Shown one piece after another: positions 5,742-6,841 of a DNA stretch of 6,841 nucleotides. The position numbers were made by a program, and so were the translations under genes. Location: contig CADCWH010000240.1 in NCBI GenBank assembly GCA_902806395.1, positions 1 through 6,841 on the forward strand. The letters run 5' to 3'. The stretch is from an uncultured Thermomicrobiales bacterium. GTDB lineage: Bacteria; Chloroflexota; Chloroflexia; Thermomicrobiales; UBA6265. The first letter of the stretch is position 1; each line of letters begins with the position of its first letter. The notes beneath the pieces were generated by a model that saw nothing but the letters and a program-made list of their open reading frames with translations, had not been told where the DNA came from and did not search any database.

Positions 5742-6446
5742 ATGCCCGCTACGCCCAACGCTTCTGACCTGGCTGGTGCCGGTCTGGCCGCCGACCCTCA
5801 CCGCGATTCGCCCGTCCGGCGCGAGGGTGCGCCCGCCGCGGGCGCACCTGGGGCGGTGGTGGCTATCCATGGCCGGGGCTCCTCAGCCGGCGACATCCTG
5901 AGCCTGGCCCAGGCGGTCGCCCCGCCGTCGCTCGCCCGTTGGGCGCCCGAGGCGGCTGGGTCGACCTGGTATCCCCACTCGTTCCTCGTGCGGATCGACG
6001 ACAACCGGCCCCACCTTGACTCGGCCCTAGCAAAGGTCGGCCGGATCATCGGGGACCTCATCGCCGCCGGGATTCCCCACCACCGGATCGCCCTGCTCGG
6101 CTTCTCGCAGGGAGCCTGCCTCGCCCTGGAGTTTTCCGCCCGCAACGCGCGCCGCTGGGGAGCGGTGATCGGACTCAGTGGCGGCCTGATCGGCCCGCCG
6201 GGGACGTCTCGCGCCTACCCTGGCTCGCTGGACGGGACGCCCGTTTTCCTTGGCTGCTCCGACATCGACCCCCACATCCCGCTGGAGCGAGTACGGGAGT
6301 CGAGCGCGGTCTTCGCGGCGATGGGTGCGGACGTGACCGAGCGGATCTATCCCGGGATGGGACACACGGTCAGCCGGGAGGAGATCACCATCACCCGAGA
6401 CATGCTGGCCCCCTTGGCGTCCGCAACCGCCGGGATGGCGCCGTAG
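5742..6446 (+). CDS. Alpha/beta hydrolase of the phospholipase/carboxylesterase family, MhqD-like
   Basis: This 234-residue serine hydrolase probably cleaves a carboxylic ester or a related ring-opening product in the cytoplasm. The start is the ATG at 5742, with GAGAGG 7 bases upstream. The family-typical N-terminal ADPH (17-20) and the oxyanion-hole strand AVVAIHGRGSSAGDILSLA (38-56) come first. The nucleophile elbow GFSQG (120-124) puts the serine at S122. The acid is D176 or D174 (GCSDIDPHIP), and the histidine is H208 (YPGMGHTV). All catalytic elements are present, and the length is near the usual ~210-220, with about 15 extra residues at the N-terminus. There is no signal peptide. It is divergent from the ring-cleaving dioxygenase, and hydrolases of this group pair with such dioxygenases in Bacillus mhqED. 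A general carboxylesterase is the alternative. Confidence 0.87.
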   Translation: MPATPNASDLAGAGLAADPHRDSPVRREGAPAAGAPGAVVAIHGRGSSAGDILSLAQAVAPPSLARWAPEAAGSTWYPHSFLVRIDDNRPHLDSALAKVGRIIGDLIAAGIPHHRIALLGFSQGACLALEFSARNARRWGAVIGLSGGLIGPPGTSRAYPGSLDGTPVFLGCSDIDPHIPLERVRESSAVFAAMGADVTERIYPGMGHTVSREEITITRDMLAPLASATAGMAP

Positions 6447-6456
6447 GGTCGCCGGG

Positions 6457-6502
6457 AGACCCCGACCGTCGGGACTCGCCGCCTCTGGGTATCCCGGGGT
6501 CT
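6457..6502. terminator. Candidate bidirectional terminator with alternative hairpins
   Basis: AGACCCCG (6457-6464) and CGGGGTCT (6495-6502) are perfect 8-base complements around a 30-base loop, in the 61-base gap between convergent stop codons. A tighter competing hairpin, CCCGA (6461-6465) with TCGGG (6469-6473), uses the same left arm. The position supports termination for both genes; a U-tract is missing. Confidence 0.45.
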
Positions 6503-6507
6503 TACCT

Positions 6508-6841
6508 TCATTCGGCCCCGCCGACCCTGAGTCCCTCGTAGGTCGGCCGAACTCGCTCGAATCGGTCAGTCGTCCGCGCGTAGAGATTCCCGCCCAAGCG
6601 GCCGAACGCCCGCAGCAGATCCGGCGCGACCTTGTCGTCTCGCCAGACCCGCTCGGCGATCCGGGCGTGGGTCACCGTGCCGGCAATCAGGTAGCTCGGC
6701 TGGTCGCCATATTCCCGAATGTCGAGCAGCCGCATCTCAAGCGCGACCGAGGCCGCCGCGACCCCGGGCACGGCCACGGTCACCGAAGGGCGTGGGGCCA
6801 GATCGGCCCAGGCGAACTCGCTCTGGTCCCGCGGGAAATTC
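6508..6841 (-). CDS. Flavin reductase-like protein (FMN-binding split barrel), C-terminal part
   Basis: The frame runs off the right edge, so only the last ~110 residues are visible. A GTG at 6783 could be read as a start, but the family similarity continues upstream of it (NFPRDQSEFAWADLAPRPS), so the gene is truncated by the window. These proteins bind FMN and typically pass reducing power from NAD(P)H to flavin for a partner oxygenase, or act directly on quinones or flavins. Supporting features are SEFAWADLAPRPS, the VALEMRLLDI strand, the AGTVTHARI strand (which in relatives reads as G-x-V-x-x-H) and the C-terminal signature RLGGNLYARTTDRFERVRP. Being next to a ring-cleaving dioxygenase and a hydrolase suggests aromatic or quinone metabolism. 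It is convergent with the hydrolase, so it is not in the same operon. The family is fairly confident; the partner is unknown. Confidence 0.72.
   Translation of the reverse strand, partial: NFPRDQSEFAWADLAPRPSVTVAVPGVAAASVALEMRLLDIREYGDQPSYLIAGTVTHARIAERVWRDDKVAPDLLRAFGRLGGNLYARTTDRFERVRPTYEGLRVGGAE

Noticed and set aside
5642..5758. 39-residue N-terminal extension of the dioxygenase
   Set aside because: It would overlap the hydrolase start. The ATG at 5641 has GGAGG 8 bases upstream and starts at the usual family N-terminus.
4955..5767. 270-residue plus-strand open frame opposite the dioxygenase gene
   Set aside because: It is antisense to a clear two-domain VOC enzyme, lacks recognisable motifs, and overlaps the hydrolase start region.
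1..6841. Mobile elements, CRISPR arrays, attachment sites or toxin-antitoxin genes
   Set aside because: No transposase or integrase motifs, no regularly spaced direct repeats and no small paired ORFs with such motifs were seen. Gene order looks chromosomal.

Overview
This is a GC-rich (roughly two-thirds G+C by eye), densely coded bacterial stretch with strong Shine-Dalgarno sites and short spacers. No rRNA, tRNA, insertion sequence or CRISPR array is visible. The gene mix is a homodimeric-type 2-oxoacid dehydrogenase E1, a very large M14 peptidase, a divergent cold-shock protein and an aromatic-ring dioxygenase with a hydrolase. With the base composition, this would fit a Chloroflexota/Thermomicrobia-like or other high-GC soil or thermophilic bacterium. 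That placement is an inference, since nothing in the window fixes the taxonomy.

Layout. Positions 1-912 (+) hold the C-terminal ~300 residues of an AceE/transketolase-like E1 subunit that enters from the left edge. It converges, across a hairpin at 957-978, with a 916-residue M14 zinc carboxypeptidase-like protein (3739-989, -). Where a secreted relative would carry a signal peptide, this protein has a helix-turn-helix domain. Upstream of it lies a ~290-base hairpin-rich gap (3740-4028), then a 102-residue cold-shock-domain protein (4337-4029, -) whose nucleic-acid-binding aromatics are partly replaced. A 230-base gap (4338-4567) separates that gene from a two-domain VOC-fold ring-cleaving dioxygenase (5641-4568, -). 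A 100-base divergent control region (5642-5741) separates the dioxygenase from an alpha/beta hydrolase (5742-6446, +). The hydrolase converges on the C-terminal part of a flavin reductase-like protein (6508 to the right edge, -).

How the genes work together. The dioxygenase, the MhqD-like hydrolase and perhaps the flavin reductase look like a small module for handling aromatic or quinone compounds. It recalls the mhqED pairing of Bacillus, but here the pair is divergently transcribed. The E1 subunit, the peptidase and the cold-shock protein have no obvious functional link to it or to each other.

The most unusual object is the HTH-M14 peptidase fusion. It has an intact predicted zinc site and catalytic glutamate but no export signal. 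It may be a cytoplasmic, DNA-associated metallopeptidase, although the HTH could also be only an inherited N-terminal add-on.
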